Assembly (NCBI GenBank): GCA_027335515.1 | Contig: DAHWHT010000334.1 | Coordinates: 1-6,413 of the forward strand | Origin: Clostridia bacterium | GTDB lineage: Bacteria; Bacillota_E; RBS10-35; JAJYVN01 | Length of the DNA stretch: 6,413 bases | Direction: 5' to 3' | In this document: positions 5,199-6,413 of the stretch, in pieces | Numbering within the stretch: the stretch's first letter is position 1 | Layout of the letters: each line of letters begins with the position of its first letter | Position numbers and translations under genes: made by a program | Notes under the pieces: generated by a model | Database searches by the model: none | What the model saw: the letters and a program-made list of their open reading frames with translations, nothing else | What the model was told of the DNA's origin: nothing

Positions 5199-6074
5199 GT
5201 GGCGGTGACGACGACCGACAGTGCGGCGAAGGTCACGGTCGCGGACCTGGTGGCCCGACTGGAGGCGGGAGTGCGCGATGTCCAGGACGGGGAAGCGTGG
5301 CGGGCTTACCTGGCGGCGATGTCCAAGTTCCACCAGTACAGCGCCGGGAACCTGTGGCTCATCCTCGCGCAGATGCCTACGGCCACAAGGGTTTGCGGTT
5401 TTCACGGGTGGCTGCGCCTCGGGCGGCACGTCCGGAAGGGCGAGCACGGCTTGAAGATCCTCGCGCCGGTGACCGTGCGGCGGGCGGCCGAGGCGGAATC
5501 GGGTGATCCAGAGGCCGAGGACGAGGCCCAGCCCGTCAGGCGCTTCCGGGTCGTGACGGTTTTCGACTACAGCCAAACCGAGGGTGAACCCCTGGCCCAG
5601 CACCCCTGCCAGGAACTGACCACCGATAGCGAGCGGGGCCGGTGGCTCTACGCCCGCCTGCTGGACATTGCGCGGAGCGAGGGGATCACCGTTTCAGATC
5701 GGACCACGTTGGCCCACGCGAACGGTGTGTTCGTCCCTGGCGCGAACATGATCGGGCTCAAGATGGGCCTCTCCGACGACCACAAGGCGAAGACCCTCTG
5801 CCACGAGCTGGCCCACGCCTGCCTGCACCGGGCGGCCGGCAAGCCCCGCGCAGAGCAGGAGGCGGAAGCCGAAGGGACGGCCTTCGTCGTTTGCTCCTGG
5901 GTCGGCCTGGACACGTCCTCCTACTCCTTCGCCTACGTCGCTGACTGGGCGGGCCGGGAGGACGGCCCGGCCCTGGTCCGCCGGGTGGGCTCCACGATCC
6001 AGAAGACCGCCGCCAAGATCATCGCCGCCTTGGACCCGGCGGCCAGCGCCGACGCCAACCGAGAGACCGCCTAA
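5199..6074 (+). CDS. ArdC-like antirestriction protein with HELAH peptidase domain
   Basis: 291 residues with the two-domain layout of the ArdC family (DUF1738-type N-terminus plus IrrE/ImmA-like metallopeptidase). The N-terminal domain, about residues 12-125, carries the family hallmarks FHQYSAGNLWLI, a Q-P-A-T-V-GF run, W71, GRHVRKGEHGLKILAP and FRVVTVFDYSQT; it is expected to bind single-stranded DNA. The C-terminal domain, about 145-250, has HELAH at 202-206 (zinc-binding His and catalytic Glu) and an acidic segment QEAEAEGTAF (220-229) that should supply the third zinc ligand. ArdC proteins protect incoming plasmid DNA from restriction in a new host and are carried by conjugative elements. 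The linker at 96-112 is very acidic and may be disordered. No secretion signal is present, so it is cytoplasmic. A 54-base gap with a hairpin separates it from the next gene, probably in one operon. Confidence 0.88.
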   Translation: MAVTTTDSAAKVTVADLVARLEAGVRDVQDGEAWRAYLAAMSKFHQYSAGNLWLILAQMPTATRVCGFHGWLRLGRHVRKGEHGLKILAPVTVRRAAEAESGDPEAEDEAQPVRRFRVVTVFDYSQTEGEPLAQHPCQELTTDSERGRWLYARLLDIARSEGITVSDRTTLAHANGVFVPGANMIGLKMGLSDDHKAKTLCHELAHACLHRAAGKPRAEQEAEAEGTAFVVCSWVGLDTSSYSFAYVADWAGREDGPALVRRVGSTIQKTAAKIIAALDPAASADANRETA

Positions 6075-6089
6075 CGACGCACGATGAGA

Positions 6090-6111
6090 GGGGGCCGGGC
6101 AACCGGCCCCC
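6090..6111 (+). promoter_or_regulatory. GNRA-capped hairpin between ArdC-like gene and next gene
   Basis: GGGGGCCGG (6090-6098), loop GCAA, CCGGCCCCC (6103-6111): a perfect 9-bp stem closed by a GNRA tetraloop, 15 bases after the ArdC-like stop and two bases before the SD of the next gene. No T-run follows, and the SD AGGAGGG (6114-6120) comes at once. It is better read as an mRNA processing, stability or translation-control hairpin than as a terminator. Confidence 0.6.
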
Positions 6112-6128
6112 ACAGGAGGGACCCGATC

Positions 6129-6383
6129 ATGGCCATCCACGTAGACCCCGACCGATTGGCCCGCGAGGCCGGTAGCATCCTGGCCGCCGCCGAAGCGGAG
6201 GGGGCCGATACGCCCGAGGAGTGCCAGGCCCTGCGCGGCTTGGCAGACCGCTGGCAGGAGGCCCTGGACGCCCTCTGCACCGTCGCACGGGACTTGAACA
6301 GCCTCGACGGATTGACCCGTGCCGGTCTCAGGAACCGCTTGGGGCACCTGAGCAACGGCGCCGGATTCGGGGGGATGTACTGA
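6129..6383 (+). CDS. Small helical protein of unknown function
   Basis: 84 residues. The start at ATG 6129 is set by AGGAGGG (6114-6120), eight bases upstream. An in-frame ATG at 6084 would run through the hairpin at 6090-6111 and is rejected. The protein is acidic and mostly helical: residues 7-24 (DRLAREAGSILAAAEAEG), 29-57 and 61-73 look like three amphipathic helices, with a Gly-rich end (GAGFGGMY). There is no membrane segment, signal or catalytic motif. Two cysteines (32 and 50) are present. I do not recognise the family. It sits in the same transcript as the ArdC-like gene and its stop overlaps the next start by one base, so it may be a small partner in the mobile element's housekeeping. 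Confidence 0.7.
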   Translation: MAIHVDPDRLAREAGSILAAAEAEGADTPEECQALRGLADRWQEALDALCTVARDLNSLDGLTRAGLRNRLGHLSNGAGFGGMY

Positions 6384-6413
6384 TGCCGCAGACCACCGGA
6401 CTGCGCTACGACC
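6383..6413 (+). CDS. Start of a further gene, cut by the window end
   Basis: ATG 6383 overlaps the previous stop in TGATG, the classic sign of translational coupling. A G-rich SD (GGGGGGA, 6369-6375) lies seven bases upstream. Only MPQTTGLRYD is visible, too little to name a product. The frame stays open to the window end. Confidence 0.6.
   Translation, partial: MPQTTGLRYD

Noticed and set aside
5694..6347. Minus-strand open frame of 217 codons
   Set aside because: Antisense to the HELAH domain and the small helical gene, both supported by motif or SD evidence.

Overview
The window is G+C-rich, and every gene I accept is on the + strand. Most start codons follow an extended Shine-Dalgarno (SD) sequence such as AAGGAGGT or GGGAGG. 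An S-layer-homology (SLH) protein and two signal-peptide proteins with no LPXTG sorting motif point to a Gram-positive or monoderm bacterium, for example a high-GC Firmicutes lineage. The taxon is inference; there is no rRNA or housekeeping gene to test it. The window appears to be accessory DNA. An ArdC-like antirestriction protein, a family typical of conjugative plasmids and integrative conjugative elements, lies on the right.

Left part (1-3880): cell-surface genes. The 3' end of an SLH protein (1-926) is followed by a strong hairpin terminator. Next is a 580-residue secreted protein (1018-2760) with a GFSG repeat and four immunoglobulin-like or PKD-like beta domains. Then comes a 334-residue secreted protein (2875-3879) that I do not recognise.

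Middle part (3880-4880): three very small genes for integral membrane proteins of 97, 64 and 65 residues. Each has a strong SD. GC-rich hairpins follow the first and the third.

Right part (4880-6413): a noncoding stretch of about 310 bases with several hairpins and a strong pyrimidine bias on the + strand. It leads into the ArdC-like gene (5199-6074), which has an N-terminal single-stranded-DNA-binding region and a C-terminal HELAH zinc-peptidase-like domain. A short helical protein (6129-6383) follows, and its stop overlaps the start of a gene cut by the window end. These last three genes look like one transcription unit.

As a working picture (inference), the window is part of a mobile element that carries surface proteins, small membrane proteins and an antirestriction gene. 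The structured region before the ArdC-like gene is the most interesting unexplained part. It may hold an origin of transfer, a single-stranded-DNA promoter or an RNA attenuator. I saw no tRNA, rRNA, CRISPR array, transposase or convincing sigma-70 promoter.
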